Notes: generated from the sequence alone by a model not told the origin. Positions 15,201 to 22,960 are shown, numbered from the stretch's first letter. The stretch is 64,000 nt of DNA from Hippopus hippopus (GCA_946811185.2 OX328101.1:26210122-26274121); one strand, 5' to 3'. Translations and numbers: made by a program.

Positions 15201-18200
15201 TAATCTCTCTTGATTTTGCTTCCTGGGAACTACACCAGTACCCCCGTCAAATGTGTGGGCCAATGAACAATCCTAAAGTTGACACCGCTCCCGGGTATTG
15301 AACTCGAACATTATTGTTACGAGTCTGACGCTCTACCTCACAACTATGGACACCACACACATCCTGTTCTAGAGAGTTAATCACAAGATGTGATGTTTCC
15401 TTCTTTCAGAGGATTTCCATCCTTTGAACCTCAAAATGAAAATTCAGAACTGTCCCAGCTCAGGAGCTTTTACTCAGAAATATTGTATCTTCTGAAGTAT
15501 GTGGGGTCGGGGGAGTCAGGGCATTTTCCACCCCTCTGATATAAGTCATATTTCATTACTCACACCCCTGTAATTAGGAAAACAAGTCAAAACATTGGAT
15601 TTGAAGGTCGTTTGCACCAGAACATTTCACAAGGTAGCAGAGTAGATACAATATCAGGCTATACATTTTGATCTACACTGTCTGGGATCCAAAAGGTCAA
15701 CAGTATACATATACATGATGATACGACTCTGAAAGGGTAAAAATTCTTTGGGGGAAAAAAAAGTTGCTGCACCAACATATTCCATTTTTTACCATAAGCT
15801 ATTTCTAAAACCTTCTGCCTCTGGGTTGTAAAAACAGGATTGTCTAGTAAAGAAATAGCTATTTTATTGTTTATTTCACAGAGATGGCAGTGGAACTTGG
15901 GTACAGTTGCTATTTTCCTATCATGGATTAACCTGGTGTTGTTTGCGCAGAAGTTCCCAAGGTTCGGTATCTACGTGGTGATGTTTAAGGACATCCTGAA
16001 GACCTTTTTTCAGTTCTTCCTGGTCTTCATGCTGTTTATTATAGCATTTGCTCTGGCTTTCTATTCATTATTCCAGAATCAGGTATGAGATCTTTATGTG
16101 GTACACACAACAAGGGTTCATTTTCAGGCATAAACATGCTGATACAGTCGACTCTCATAATGTCGAAATCACTTACCGGTATCTCAAAACTCCTGTTATG
16201 TCAAAGTCAAAGCTATGTCCAAACTTCACACCTCTTTATTTTTTGTTGATTTTTGTTTTTATCTCGAAACCATTGCATCTAAACAACCATTATGTTGAAG
16301 TAGTTTTGAGAGCAATTTCGCACTTTGGATCATATTTTCATTCATATATTTGCTACTGTTTGTAGATAATAGGGTGCCAATTCACACGATATGATGTTAT
16401 CTAAATTGATTCATTTGATATCTGATTATAAAAGGTGTGAATAAGTTTGTAGCATTGTGAATAGCAGCTCATGTAAGATTTACACACATCGTGAAAAATG
16501 ATAAGGCTTGTAAGTTTGTTTCTCTTGCTAAATGATAATTCTTTTGGGGGTGAACACATTGTCGTGTATCAAGTTGGTCTGCATGAATGCGGCTAATACA
16601 TTTCTTGAATGCTCATAATTTCATTTTCGGTAAGTCTGTCTTCGCATTCTTATGTTGAACTCCTGTTATGTCAAATTATTTTTGTTGTCCCCAGGGATTC
16701 AAGATAAGGAGAGTGGACTATATTTCACTTTTTTGATTTTGAATAGTACAGCAAATGGAATTTTTTTTTTTTTTTTTCTTTTTCTGAAAAAATTCTTTGT
16801 GTGAATTGAAAAATTGTTTGCAACATTTAATTGATCAGTTTTTGAGCTTTACCTTAGGCATTTAGGAATGTGAAAAAAAAAAAAGAGAGCATTCTCATAA
16901 CAAGCATTTTCTCTTTTTTCCCACAATTTTTTCTATCATTTAAAAGATAAATCCCTATATTCTAGCAATATTGATTCTGTCATCTGCATTTTGCTTTTTT
17001 GTGATGGGCAAGTCTAAAAATTTTGTTGTCTGGTAATGGACGAATTTGATTTTTAACCCTTTACCAAACAATCCCTGATTTTTACGACCCTGAGATAGAA
17101 GCCTTTTGAAAACATTGTGGGAAAAGGAGAAAATGCTGGTAACCAGCATTTTCTCCTTTTCCCACAATGTTTTCTACTCTTCCCAAAAAGAATTTCAATT
17201 TTCGAGTCGCCTTTATTTTGTCGTCTCCAAACGCTATGAATTTGGACTAGTCTAAAATTTTGTTGTGTGGTAAAGAGTTAATTCAGAGTTCTGCTTGAAT
17301 CACACTTGTGGAAGACAAACCCTGAAAGCACCTTTCATGACCAGTTGCCTTTGTGGCCAATGTACATCGAGATCAGACTGCACAAAACATGCCGTGTGAT
17401 CTTTTTGATCTACAATGTCTGCTTTGCTGAAACGCTGTTGACAAAAGCAACCATGAAATCATGATTATTTTGGTCTTATTCTAACGTGAAAATGTCAGCA
17501 GGTTTTATTTGGCACTTATGGGTTAATAAAGCAGTAAAATACTGAATTCTCATACAGGCCTTCAACTCTTTCTGTGTCGAATATAGAAACTTAACTCCTT
17601 TCAACTGCTGAAAAAACAGTGCACTGAAATTCTGGAAGATTTTCACCTTAAAGACTTGTTTTGAACAAGAGAACGATATAGATCCAAGATCAGGCTTCAC
17701 AATTATGTGCAGCCTGACCTTGATCTATGCTGTCTTCAAAAACCACTCTTTTTGCCTATGGAACTGAAAGGCTAAAGGGAAGGTTGCCATAAAGACATGA
17801 TGTGTACCTTTGTTTTTGTGCAGAACGCATTTGCGACGGTATGGCAGTCTCTAATCAAGACAACAGTCATGATGATTGGAGAGTTTGAGTATGATAATAT
17901 CTTCAATAATGAGATGGTGAATTACAAGGCGATCAGTTACATCATGTTTTGTGTGTTTATGGTGGTGATGAGCATCATTATAATGAACTTACTGGTATGT
18001 TATATATGGTTCTTTAGTAAACCCTGTACCAAACAGCACAATTTTACACTGGTCAAAATAAAAAATTTTGAAGAAAGTAAATGTGCCTCAAATGATGAGA
18101 TTTGTCTTTAAAGAGGGATAAAACATTATGGAAAAATGGGAAAATGATTACCGGCATTTTCGCCTTTTCCCACACTGGTTCGTTAGGCAGCTTCTTCAGT

Positions 18201-21200
18201 CATGAAAAATGGGATTGTTAGGTGATAAGGTTTATCCAGCCTACTTTTGGTTGATTTGCAAAGCGGAACCCAGGTAGATACTTTTTGCTGATGCAAAAGT
18301 CCCTTTTTCACAGAGCATGGCTCATTTATTTTTTTTGTTTCTTGTCTTTGTAAATACAACAAAAAAAGAGTTTATTGTGAAAAGTTCTGACATAATTTAT
18401 TTTGACTGGCAAACTGCATAACTGATATTAGCTGATGTATTTATCCCCTGATAGGTTGGTTTGGCTGTAGACAATATTAAAGAGGTTCAGGAGCAAGCAG
18501 AGCTGACTAGAAAAGCTATGCAGGTGAGATATATAGGATCTATATAAGTTGACATTTGAGATAAAATTTTAATAAAGGAGACCAGAAAATATGCTAATAA
18601 GCCAGCCTTTATTGAGCTGAATCTGTATGTACCATGGACGACACCAGAAGCTTTTATGGACAGTGTAGATCCAAGATCATACTGCACAGAACATGCAATC
18701 TGATCTCTGGTCTCCACTGTCCACTGCTATATTCTAGATTATGACGGAACTGTCTCTTGATCTTGCAGAGGTGTAAAAGAGTTCAAAATCGCATGTATGA
18801 TGATTAAATCTATATGTAAACCTGCATATTTATAAATGAGACCTACCCACTACTTGTACAGGAGTGTATGTTTGGGATGAAAAGAGTTCCAAAAGAAGCT
18901 TGGCCCAGCTTCCTGAAAAAAACAAAAGCCTCTTATTTTGTTCAGATCTGCTGGCTCATTTTTTGACATAAGTTTAGTTCAATATTTGAGTCGCTTTTCA
19001 CTAACATTCTGAGTTAACACAACATTTCAGACTCAACTCAGCAAAATAAATGACTTAACTCAGTTAACAGACATAATTTGCTGAGTTGAGTCTACAACAT
19101 TTTTTCCACTCTGGATTTGAGAACGTCAATAAAATTTGTTAATGTTAGTGAAATGTGTCTCAAAAAAACTCAAGTCGAAAAATTTCTGTCACTGGATTTG
19201 AGCAAAATAAGAGACTTAAGTATTTTCCTTAAACAGCAAACCCTAGCTTTATAAGGATCATCAGTTTTGACAGTAAAATAGACTGGGAAATTTTTGCATG
19301 AAATGGGGAGTAGGAATACATTTGCCTCAGCAAATGATGGCCCATTATAATCCTTTGACATCACAAAATCTTGTCTTACATATGTGAGTGAGATAAGAAA
19401 GTTTGTCATAGTTACAATACTCGGGGGGAAAAAAGGGTGGTTATTGGGCTAATATTATAAACTGTAAATGGTACTGGAGACTGTATACTTGTATTGCTAC
19501 AACTTAGTTATTATTATTGGTTCATAATATTTTTGTATGCCAAGTTAAAAGCCTTGGTTCCTTTATATTTCTGTATAACACAAATTTTGTCATTAAGGGT
19601 TGGCTGTAAAACTACTGATAAGAGAATAATAGACAGATTAAAAATAGTGATACATTTTGGGACTTACCCTAATCCAAAGCATTTGAAGGAGACTACTTAA
19701 ATGTGATACCATGATTTTGCCTTCTGCATTTAGGTTGAGCTGGCTCTTGACATAGAGAGAATAGTTCCAGACTTTATTCGACGAAGATTTGTCACTCGAA
19801 AGGAAACCATTGCTCCAAATAGTGGTGTGGGAATGATATTCAGTCGTACATTTGGCTTGGAGAGTTATGGATTAACTGCAGCCTCTATAAGTAAAGCTCT
19901 CAATCCAGAGCTGGTAAGTAGAATGATTGAATACAGGTTTTACTTTTTTTGTTTGTTTGTATTGCATTTAACACCATTTCCAACATTATTTCCATTATAC
20001 CACAGCAGTTAGTGCACCCATTTATGCTTTCCATGAATTTCATTTACATGATTTTCATGATTTTGCATGATTTTCTTCCCAAGTCATTGCTGACTTTCCC
20101 ATATAACAATGGGGGAAACAATGATCAGTGATGGGAGAGGAATGAATCCTGTTGCAATGATGGTCATCCATCAACAACTGTTGTTAGCTAAATTAATCTG
20201 ATTGTAAGTGTTGCTGTTGATGATAGTGTAGTTCAAGATCAAACTGCACAGAAAGTACATTTGCAAAAAGGAAAAGGCACATGTCAAGAAAAGTAGTTTA
20301 AGGTATGTAAGTTTACTGCTTATATCTATTGCAATAATATTGTTTTAAAAAAAGGATTATTTTTTTCTGGAAATATGATAACCTTTAGTATGACCCCAAA
20401 AATTCATTTAAAAGTCTATCTACATCATAAACCTTTTTTTTTTTGCCCCAAAGATAAAGGAAAAGCTCTTTAGGTTAGGTCGTTATTACCTGTCACCCTG
20501 ATTGAAAGGACCAGTAAAAGAATCTGATATTTTAATTACCTCTAGTCTGATAAACTTACTTCTTAATCCTGATCTTTTATGTCAGGGCTCCAAGTAGGCA
20601 GCATTCAGTAACTGTTATTGAAGGAACTTGGGACTCACCAACCAGCCATGTGACAATGAATCCCTGTGTGCCCAGGATTCAAACCTTTGATCTTGTGCTC
20701 CTAGGCTGATGCCTTAAGTCTTTACCAAACGACAAAATTTTGGAATGGACCAAATTGAAGGCATTTGCAGACAACAAAATAAATGTAGTTCAAAAGATGA
20801 TTTCTGTCTTTCATAGGGTAGAAAACATTGTAGGAAAAGGAGAAAATGCTGGTTACCAGCATTTTCTCCTTTTCCAACAATGTTTTCAAAAGCCTTCATT
20901 TCCCAGGGTCGTTGAAACTTGGGATTGCGTGGGAAAGTTAACTCTTTACCTGACTACAAATTTTTAGACTGTTCAAAATCCAAAGCAGTCACAGGAGACA
21001 AATTAAATGTGAGTTGCATGTTGATGCCAGTTCAGGAATGGATAGAAAACATTGTGGATAAAGGAGAAAATGCTGGTTACCAGCATTTTCTCCTTTTGCC
21101 ACAATGTTTTCAAAAACCTCTTTTTTACAGGTCGTTAGATATGGGATTGTGTTTGGAAAGGGTTAGCAACAAGGCCATCGAGAGACCATTTAATTGAATT

Positions 21201-21660
21201 TAAACTAGTTGAACTTTTTACTAAACGACAAAAACGTTGACTTATCGCAATTGAAAGCATTTTCAGGTGATAATTGATTTTTTGGATCTAGATAAATGCA
21301 ATTTTGTGGTTGCTTTTTTGTCTGGAGTGTTTCGGCAAAGCAAATGGTGTAGATCAAAGATCACAAGTTCTTCCAACTTAGATTCAGCCCTTCCCCTACA
21401 ATCAAATAAACAATGCAAGTAGACAGATAATTGCAACAAAACATATAAAATTTTAGGACGAGATGGAGAAGTTACAGGAAGGTATAGACAAGCTAAAGAA
21501 CACCATCAGTAAGATGAGGTACAACCAGAAAGAGATGAAAGGTCAAATCAATAACCTCGAGGGCATGCTGAAGGCCCTGATGGTTGCCCAGGGTATACAG
21601 TGGAACGATGAAGATGACCAGGAGACAGAGGAGATCAGCCCATTGGGAGAATACTCTTAG
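39..21660 (+). CDS. TRPA1: TRPA1-like cation channel, 5'-incomplete, 18 exons
   Basis: Spliced coding sequence: 39-234, 545-728, 1001-1108, 1918-2006, 2948-3094, 3928-4039, 4804-4940, 6888-7009, 8896-9054, 10744-10841, 11432-11601, 12991-13129, 13673-13804, 15882-16082, 17824-17994, 18455-18523, 19734-19913, 21457-21660. Every junction is GT-AG and the phases chain without a break to 872 residues and TAG. Order: about ten ankyrin repeats (residues 1-350), linker with the TRPA-typical motif MRKLIRKMP, S1-S6 (about 475-727), pore loop MMIGEFEYDN, a helix after S6 (NIKEVQEQAELTRKAMQ), and a Lys/Glu-rich coiled coil at the C-end. TRPA channels are plasma-membrane tetramers that sense irritants or temperature and pass Ca2+ and Na+. 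Several N-terminal ankyrin repeats and the start codon must lie upstream of the window. Molluscs have several TRPA paralogues, so TRPA1 rather than another TRPA is a family-level call. Confidence 0.92.
245..334 (+). mobile_element. Family A MITE, internally deleted
   Basis: Begins CTTCACCAAACA, then jumps to the right half (TTTTCCCACCATGTTAT) and ends GTTTGATAAAGGCTTAA. It starts about ten bases after the exon a donor. Confidence 0.6.
545..728 (+). CDS. TRPA1: TRPA exon b: ankyrin repeats
   Basis: Acceptor CCAAACAG, donor GTATTT. Completes the split Arg, then EADIERRDEENYTPLLLASV and an AIFLAAEENQVSCLE helix; leaves in phase 0. Confidence 0.9.
1001..1108 (+). CDS. TRPA1: TRPA exon c: ankyrin repeat
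   Basis: Acceptor TTTTTAAG, donor GTAACA, 36 codons, phase 0 to 0. Carries NDPLHIAAMKGYLQVLK. Confidence 0.9.
1142..1327 (-). mobile_element. Family A MITE, partial
   Basis: TTAA-CTCTTTTACCAAACAATC at the left and CTGGTAAAGAG-TTAA at the right; the centre is rearranged and lacks the left hairpin arm. Confidence 0.75.
1746..1890 (+). mobile_element. Family A MITE, degenerate fragment
   Basis: TTAGACTTGTCCAATTGGAA, then TTACCAGCACTTTCTTCATT and CACAATGTTTTCAAAAGC, in family order but without clear ends. Confidence 0.5.
1918..2006 (+). CDS. TRPA1: TRPA exon d: ankyrin repeat
   Basis: Acceptor CTTTACAG, donor GTAATT. LLLNNGADLDSKNEEEQTPL followed by HLAAKHGRT; ends with two bases of an Asn codon. 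Confidence 0.9.
2463..2560 (+). repeat. Hairpin-bearing repeat fragment (family D relative)
   Basis: Carries the AAGATCAGACTGCACA / TGATCTGTACTGTC hairpin, then GCTTTGCTGGGACTTTCTTG. A related copy is at 17358-17480, sharing the flank AAAAGCAACCATGAAAT. Confidence 0.5.
2561..2788 (+). mobile_element. Family A MITE, full length
   Basis: TTAA at both ends (2561-2564, 2785-2788), left end CTCTTTACCAAACCAC, right end GTATGGTAAAGGA, central inverted repeat of about 33 bp per arm around 2665-2735. Confidence 0.85.
2948..3094 (+). CDS. TRPA1: TRPA exon e: ankyrin repeat
   Basis: Acceptor TTTCTGCAG, donor GTACAA. Reads NIVRELVTQDKNSVNDEDES, then NTALHLAALAGHAKVANVLI and EMGADVAA, ending in a split Arg. 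Confidence 0.9.
3109..3290 (-). mobile_element. Family A MITE, decayed, next to a donor site
   Basis: TTAA-CGCTTTACCACACAATCCC starts 14 bases after exon e; hairpin arms GGAGAAAATGCTG and TTCTTCCTTTTTGCCC are still recognisable. Confidence 0.6.
3595..3655. repeat. Family D hairpin fragment
   Basis: GTAGGTCCAAGATCAGACAG and GCAGTCTGATTTTGATCTTC form an imperfect inverted repeat. Confidence 0.5.
3690..3815 (+). mobile_element. SINE 3' part
   Basis: Ends in the tail GAAATAATGTTGAAAGTGG..TAAAACACCAT that is shared with the SINE at 48436. The tRNA-like head is missing. Confidence 0.55.
3928..4039 (+). CDS. TRPA1: TRPA exon f: ankyrin repeat
   Basis: Acceptor TTATGTAG, donor GTAAGA. WTPLDCAAAKGWMKTARVLL then EADSPIDPMDKAK; leaves in phase 0. 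A family B MITE starts only eight bases after this exon. Confidence 0.9.
4048..4311 (-). mobile_element. Family B MITE, full length
   Basis: Inverted ends TGAGCCATGCTCTG / AGAGCATGGCTCA, each followed by AAAAGGGGGCTTAATGCATC or its complement, and a GC-rich inner inverted repeat (GTCAGCCTGCGC..GCGCAGGCTGACC in complement). Starts 8 bases after exon f. Confidence 0.85.
4804..4940 (+). CDS. TRPA1: TRPA exon g: last strong ankyrin repeats
   Basis: Acceptor ACCTTCAG, donor GTATAA. TTPLHLAAKYGHTEVVELLI then DWDADVEQRDSDGNNCLDLA; ends in a split Arg. Confidence 0.9.
4941..6887 (+). other. TRPA intron of 1.9 kb without resolved features
   Basis: No exon, RNA gene or clear element boundary seen. 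Two degenerate units around 5520-5680 and 5810-5960 share phrases such as GGAACTTTCA, TGCATGCAGTGCTC and ATACAGATATT, so an old duplicated repeat is likely. Confidence 0.4.
6888..7009 (+). CDS. TRPA1: TRPA exon h: end of ankyrin domain and linker
   Basis: Acceptor GTCTTTCAG, donor GTAAGA. Reads through an internal ACAGGTAGAC (GT at 6965) to HDTPMRKLIRKMP. I keep the longer form because only it has the conserved TPMRKLIRKMPD motif and the right phase for the next exon. Confidence 0.88.
7010..8895 (+). other. TRPA intron of 1.9 kb, unidentified old repeat
   Basis: 7640-8350 looks like an old transposon remnant on both strands (99-codon frame at 8007-8306; a 101-codon frame on the other strand at 7594-7899), but I recognise no domain or termini. 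An element of unknown class is only a possibility. Confidence 0.3.
8896..9054 (+). CDS. TRPA1: TRPA exon i: pre-S1 linker
   Basis: Acceptor TACTACAG, donor GTATGA. DVAELVFNRCMDGNKENMES, then YKITFNYEFLDDVYSILNW and a Ser-rich stretch. This is the region that carries reactive cysteines in vertebrate TRPA1; here one Cys, in NRCM, is seen. Confidence 0.88.
9618..9871 (+). mobile_element. Family B MITE, full length
   Basis: TGAGCCGTGCTCTGTGAAAA at the left, TCAGAGCATGGCTC at the right, GC-rich inner palindrome CAGCCTGCGCAGGCTGACC. Confidence 0.85.
10018..10242 (+). mobile_element. Family A MITE
   Basis: TTAA-CTCTTTACAAGATGACAA at the left; hairpin AGGAGAAAATGCTGGTTAAC..; right end TTGTGTGGTAAA has lost its TTAA. 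Confidence 0.8.
10620..10690. repeat. Family D hairpin fragment
   Basis: GATTGAGGATCAGTCTATAT with GTGCAGTCTGATCATGATCT. A second fragment lies at 10940-10995. Confidence 0.4.
10744..10841 (+). CDS. TRPA1: TRPA exon j: pre-S1 linker
   Basis: Acceptor TGTTACAG, donor GTAGGA. Hydrophilic: SLYDQEDKLRDSARPYTTDS then GTFKKNHPLMIM; phase 0 at its end. Confidence 0.88.
11432..11601 (+). CDS. TRPA1: TRPA exon k: pre-S1 helix and S1
   Basis: Acceptor AACCTTCAG, donor GTAAGT. DLLAHPLVTALLRHKWSSFG leads into S1, FYYINFLIYAVYLVFITGYI. Ends with two bases of a Glu codon; the TAA in the raw frame is in the intron. Confidence 0.9.
11621..11849 (-). mobile_element. Family A MITE, tandem copy 1
   Basis: CCCTTTACCACACAATG.. 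to ..CATGTGGTAAAGATTTAA; begins about 20 bases after exon k. Its terminal TTAA (11846-11849) also begins the next copy. Confidence 0.85.
11846..12076 (-). mobile_element. Family A MITE, tandem copy 2
   Basis: TTAA-CCCTTTACCACACAGTCC.. to ..GTCTAGTAAAGAG. Hairpin arms have decayed. A third degenerate piece follows at about 12080-12260 with the same GGAAAAGGA..TCTCCTTTTCCCA arms. Confidence 0.75.
12547..12725 (+). mobile_element. tRNA-derived SINE
   Basis: Head has an A-box-like TGGTTTAGGGGTAGAGCATC and a B-box-like ACGTTCGAATCGTG in tRNA spacing, followed by an unrelated body (ATGACGGTATTCCAGGAG). Confidence 0.6.
12991..13129 (+). CDS. TRPA1: TRPA exon l: S1-S2 loop and S2
   Basis: Acceptor CATTACAG, donor GTATTA. 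The extracellular loop has one Cys (STYCEKL), then S2 IGKYFIIALAAWNLLRE. A family B MITE begins 11 bases after the exon. Confidence 0.9.
13141..13325 (-). mobile_element. Family B MITE, truncated
   Basis: TGAGCAATGCTCTG..AAAGGGGCTC, then TGATGCATTATATCAAGCAA, stopping at GGACCCAGGT before the palindrome. Starts 11 bases after exon l. Confidence 0.7.
13328..13619 (-). mobile_element. tRNA-derived SINE, same family as 48436-48747
   Basis: The complement reads GGCCGAGCCCCACAGCACAG..GTACAGGATTC.., body TTTCTTTCTGAGGATTG, and the tail AATGTTAAAAACGGCATTAA. Together with the family B copy it fills most of this intron. Confidence 0.65.
13673..13804 (+). CDS. TRPA1: TRPA exon m: S3
   Basis: Acceptor TAATTTCAG, donor GTAAGT. 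LLQIYQAKFNYLSWENLIEW then VAYITSLLFVIDFNDC; 44 codons, phase 0. Confidence 0.9.
14296..14782 (+). mobile_element. Family B MITE interrupted by a family A MITE
   Basis: Left end TGAGCCATGCTCTGTGAAAA; GC palindrome at 14352-14385; near its right end GAGATTCATTAA is split from TTAAGCCCCC by a family A copy. Without the insert the element is about 262 bp, as in other copies. Confidence 0.88.
14528..14756 (+). mobile_element. Family A MITE nested in family B, TTAA duplicated
   Basis: Element 14532-14752, flanked by TTAA at 14528-14531 and 14753-14756. Uninterrupted family B copies have a single TTAA here (GCATTAAGCCCCC), so TTAA is the duplicated target. Hairpin arms AAAACATTGTGGGGAAAGGA and its complement. 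Confidence 0.93.
14935..15146 (-). mobile_element. Family A MITE, decayed
   Basis: CCCCTTGCCAAACAACCCC, arms around AACCAGCATTTTCTATTTTT, then TTTGAGCCACATTTTATTTG, and a poor right end. Confidence 0.65.
15170..15360 (-). mobile_element. tRNA-derived SINE or SINE head
   Basis: The complement reads GTTGTGAGGTAGAGCGTCAG..CGAGTTCAATACCCGGGAGC, a tRNA-like A box and B box. Confidence 0.6.
15361..15881 (+). other. End of TRPA intron, old repeat debris
   Basis: Unassigned sequence, then at about 15728-15852 a degraded family A copy (GGTAAAAATTCTTTGGGGG, GTCTAGTAAAGAAATAG) that runs to within some 30 bases of the exon n acceptor. Confidence 0.4.
15882..16082 (+). CDS. TRPA1: TRPA exon n: S4, S4-S5 linker and S5
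   Basis: Acceptor TTTCACAG, donor GTATGA, 67 codons. S4 GTVAIFLSWINLVLFAQKF without regular Arg spacing, linker GIYVVMFKDILKTFFQF, S5 FLVFMLFIIAFALAFYSLF. Confidence 0.92.
16138..16680 (+). mobile_element. Possible pogo/Tigger-like remnant
   Basis: ACAGTCGACTCTCATAATGT followed by CGAAATCACTTACCGGTATC resembles ends of Tigger-type elements, and CTCCTGTTATGTC recurs at 16191 and 16662. No transposase frame. Weak call. Confidence 0.25.
17053..17281 (-). mobile_element. Family A MITE, best-preserved copy
   Basis: TTAA at 17053-17056 and 17278-17281. Arms 17108-17140 and 17142-17174 are perfect complements, 33 bp each around a single A. Nearly identical to 48754-48977. Confidence 0.92.
17358..17480. 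repeat. Hairpin repeat, same subfamily as 2463-2560
   Basis: GAGATCAGACTGCACAAAAC..GATCTACAATGTCTGCTTTG, then AAAAGCAACCATGAAATCAT. A further family D hairpin lies at 17678-17740. Confidence 0.5.
17824..17994 (+). CDS. TRPA1: TRPA exon o: pore loop and S6
   Basis: Acceptor TTGTGCAG, donor GTATGT, 57 codons. Pore helix VWQSLIKTTVMMIGEFEYDN; S6 YIMFCVFMVVMSIIIMNLL. The acidic filter residue is Glu in GEF. Confidence 0.92.
18017..18230 (+). mobile_element. Family A MITE
   Basis: Starts AACCCTGTACCAAACAGCAC some 22 bases after exon o; arms GGAAAAATGGGAAAATG and CATTTTCGCCTTTTCCCA; ends GATTGTTAGGTGATAAG. A family B right-end fragment follows at 18240-18328. Confidence 0.7.
18455..18523 (+). CDS. 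TRPA1: TRPA exon p: TRP-like helix
   Basis: Acceptor CCTGATAG, donor GTGAGA. 23 codons: VGLAVDNIKEVQEQAELTRK AMQ, the amphipathic helix after S6. Confidence 0.9.
18526..18640 (+). repeat. Repeat family F, abutting the exon p donor
   Basis: GATATATAGGATCT..GACATTTGAGATAAAATTTT..AGCCTTTATTGAGCTGAAT matches 46408-46520. It starts within the donor GTGAGA itself or directly after it. Confidence 0.5.
18660..18725. repeat. Family D hairpin fragment
   Basis: GTGTAGATCCAAGATCATAC and GCAATCTGATCTCTGGTCTC face each other. Confidence 0.45.
18726..19733 (+). other. Rest of TRPA intron, nothing recognised
   Basis: About 1 kb of AT-rich sequence. Around 19020-19150, variants of AACTCAGCAAAAT and GAGTTAACACAACA suggest short dispersed inverted words, but no element was delimited. 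Confidence 0.35.
19734..19913 (+). CDS. TRPA1: TRPA exon q: cytoplasmic C-region
   Basis: Acceptor GCATTTAG, donor GTAAGT. 60 codons: VELALDIERIVPDFIRRRFV, then a TAAS.SKALNPEL segment. In the family this region packs under the pore. Confidence 0.9.
19962..20190 (-). mobile_element. SINE, antisense
   Basis: Begins with the reversed tail GCATTTAACACCATTTCCAA and continues TCTTCCCAAGTCATTGCTGA, as in the copies at 13328 and 48436. The head is lost. Confidence 0.55.
20625..20712 (-). mobile_element. tRNA-like SINE head fragment
   Basis: Antisense AGGATTCAAACCTTTGATCT and GCTCCTAGGCTGATGCCTT look like a reversed tRNA-derived B box and A box. Confidence 0.4.
20714..20941 (+). mobile_element. Family A MITE, tandem copy 1
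   Basis: TTAA-GTCTTTACCAAACGAC at the left; GCGTGGGAAAG-TTAA at 20938-20941. Perfect-looking hairpin around 20821-20890. Confidence 0.88.
20938..21165 (+). mobile_element. Family A MITE, tandem copy 2
   Basis: Shares its left TTAA with the previous copy, then CTCTTTACCTGACTAC; right end TTTGGAAAGGGTTAG. A partial third left end follows at 21206-21280. Confidence 0.85.
21457..21660 (+). CDS. TRPA1: TRPA exon r: C-terminal coiled coil and stop
   Basis: Acceptor AATTTTAG. 67 codons and TAG at 21658-21660. Heptad-like DEMEKLQEGIDKLKNTISKM, then GQINNLEGMLKALMVA and an acidic tail ending in GEYS. The coiled coil is where TRPA1 tetramers associate. Confidence 0.9.
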   Translation, partial: DEMEKLQEGIDKLKNTISKMRYNQKEMKGQINNLEGMLKALMVAQGIQWNDEDDQETEEISPLGEYS

Positions 21661-21988
21661 GGACCTTAACTCATTTTACCTCCTAAAAAAATCTGCAGCA
21701 GACAGCTTACAGATACATGAAGAACAAATGTGATTCATAAATGAATGTGTATGAAAATATTATGATAATATGGAATGATATTAACAATTCCACCTTTTTG
21801 GCACAGTGTTCTTTAAAGTGGCGTGCTGCAAGTCAAATTAAAACTTCTTGAGGGAGGCAGTGAGTTTATACAGTGCTACTCCTTTTTTTTTATTTTTTTG
21901 GGGGCGGAGTTTGAGGGGCAACAGGATAGGGTATTTAGGAGTGGAAGTTGGTAAAGAGAGTCTTGTCCTTTTAAAGATTGTTGACAGC
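21661..21988 (+). other. TRPA 3' flank / probable start of 3'UTR
   Basis: No open frame follows the stop. A poly-T stretch lies near 21883-21899. The first AATAAA that I see is at 22777-22782, which would give a 1.1-kb 3'UTR containing MITEs; the true polyadenylation site cannot be fixed from sequence alone. Confidence 0.35.
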
Positions 21989-22217
21989 TTAACCCTTTAC
22001 CACACAACAAAATTTTAGACCAGTTCAAATTGAGAGCATTTGCAGACAACAAATTATATGTGCCCCAAATGATTGGGTTTGTTCTTGAAAGGATAGAAAA
22101 CATTGTGAGAAAAGGAGAAAATGCTGGTTACCAGCATTTTCTCCTTTTCCCACAATGTTTTCATAAGTCTTCTTTCCCAGATTCATTAAAACACAGGATT
22201 GTGTGGTAAAGGGTTAA
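21989..22217 (+). mobile_element. Family A MITE, full length
   Basis: TTAA both ends; CCCTTTACCACACAAC / GTGTGGTAAAGGG; hairpin 22097-22163. Confidence 0.92.
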
Positions 22218-22257
22218 GATACAAATGTACAAAAACTTTCACGGCTATCTCTTTCAC

Positions 22258-22477
22258 CTCTTTACCAAACAACAAGATTTTGGACTGGTCGAAATCTAAA
22301 GCTTTTGCAGATGACATATCAAATACGATTCAAATTGTGAGATTTGACCGTGACAGTTTGAAAACATTGAGGGAAAAGTAGAAAATGCAGGTCACCTGTA
22401 TTTTCTCCTTTTTCAACAATGATTTTAAAAGCCTTCTTCTTCAAGGTCACTTAAGCACACTATTGTTTGGTAAAGGG
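22258..22477 (+). mobile_element. Family A MITE
   Basis: CTCTTTACCAAACAACAAGA to TTGTTTGGTAAAGGG; TTAA lost at both ends; hairpin partly decayed. Confidence 0.82.
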
Positions 22478-22880
22478 TGAAAATAAGCTAGTAATTCTTG
22501 TGATATTAACTTACAAATTATGTATTGTGTAGAATTTATATTCTGTAGATGTAGGGTATAGCGTTGAACAAGTTGTAAAAATGACGCTTTATGCAGAGAC
22601 ATGTACCCAGTTTTATTTTATCACTTGTGATAGAACTGTATGACACGTAGATAGTAGCATGTTTCAGGGAGAAAATATTTTTTTGCTAATTGCGACAGAG
22701 GCTTTAACAAGCTGCGTGTTTGGTGTTTTTACTCTGGCATGCTTGCAGTTTTAAAGATGGCATCTTAAGTTCAGGTAATAAATTATGGCCCAAACACTTT
22801 CGAAAAAGGATGTTTTGGTATTTTCTTTCTTTCATTTTCACCAAATATTTTCTATTATGTTTTGAGCAGATATATAAAAG

Positions 22881-22883
<3 letters not shown>

Positions 22884-22952
<69 letters not shown>
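22884..22952. repeat. (TA)n microsatellite
   Basis: About 34 uninterrupted TA units, followed directly by a T-run to about 22963. Confidence 0.98.
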
Positions 22953-22960
<8 letters not shown>

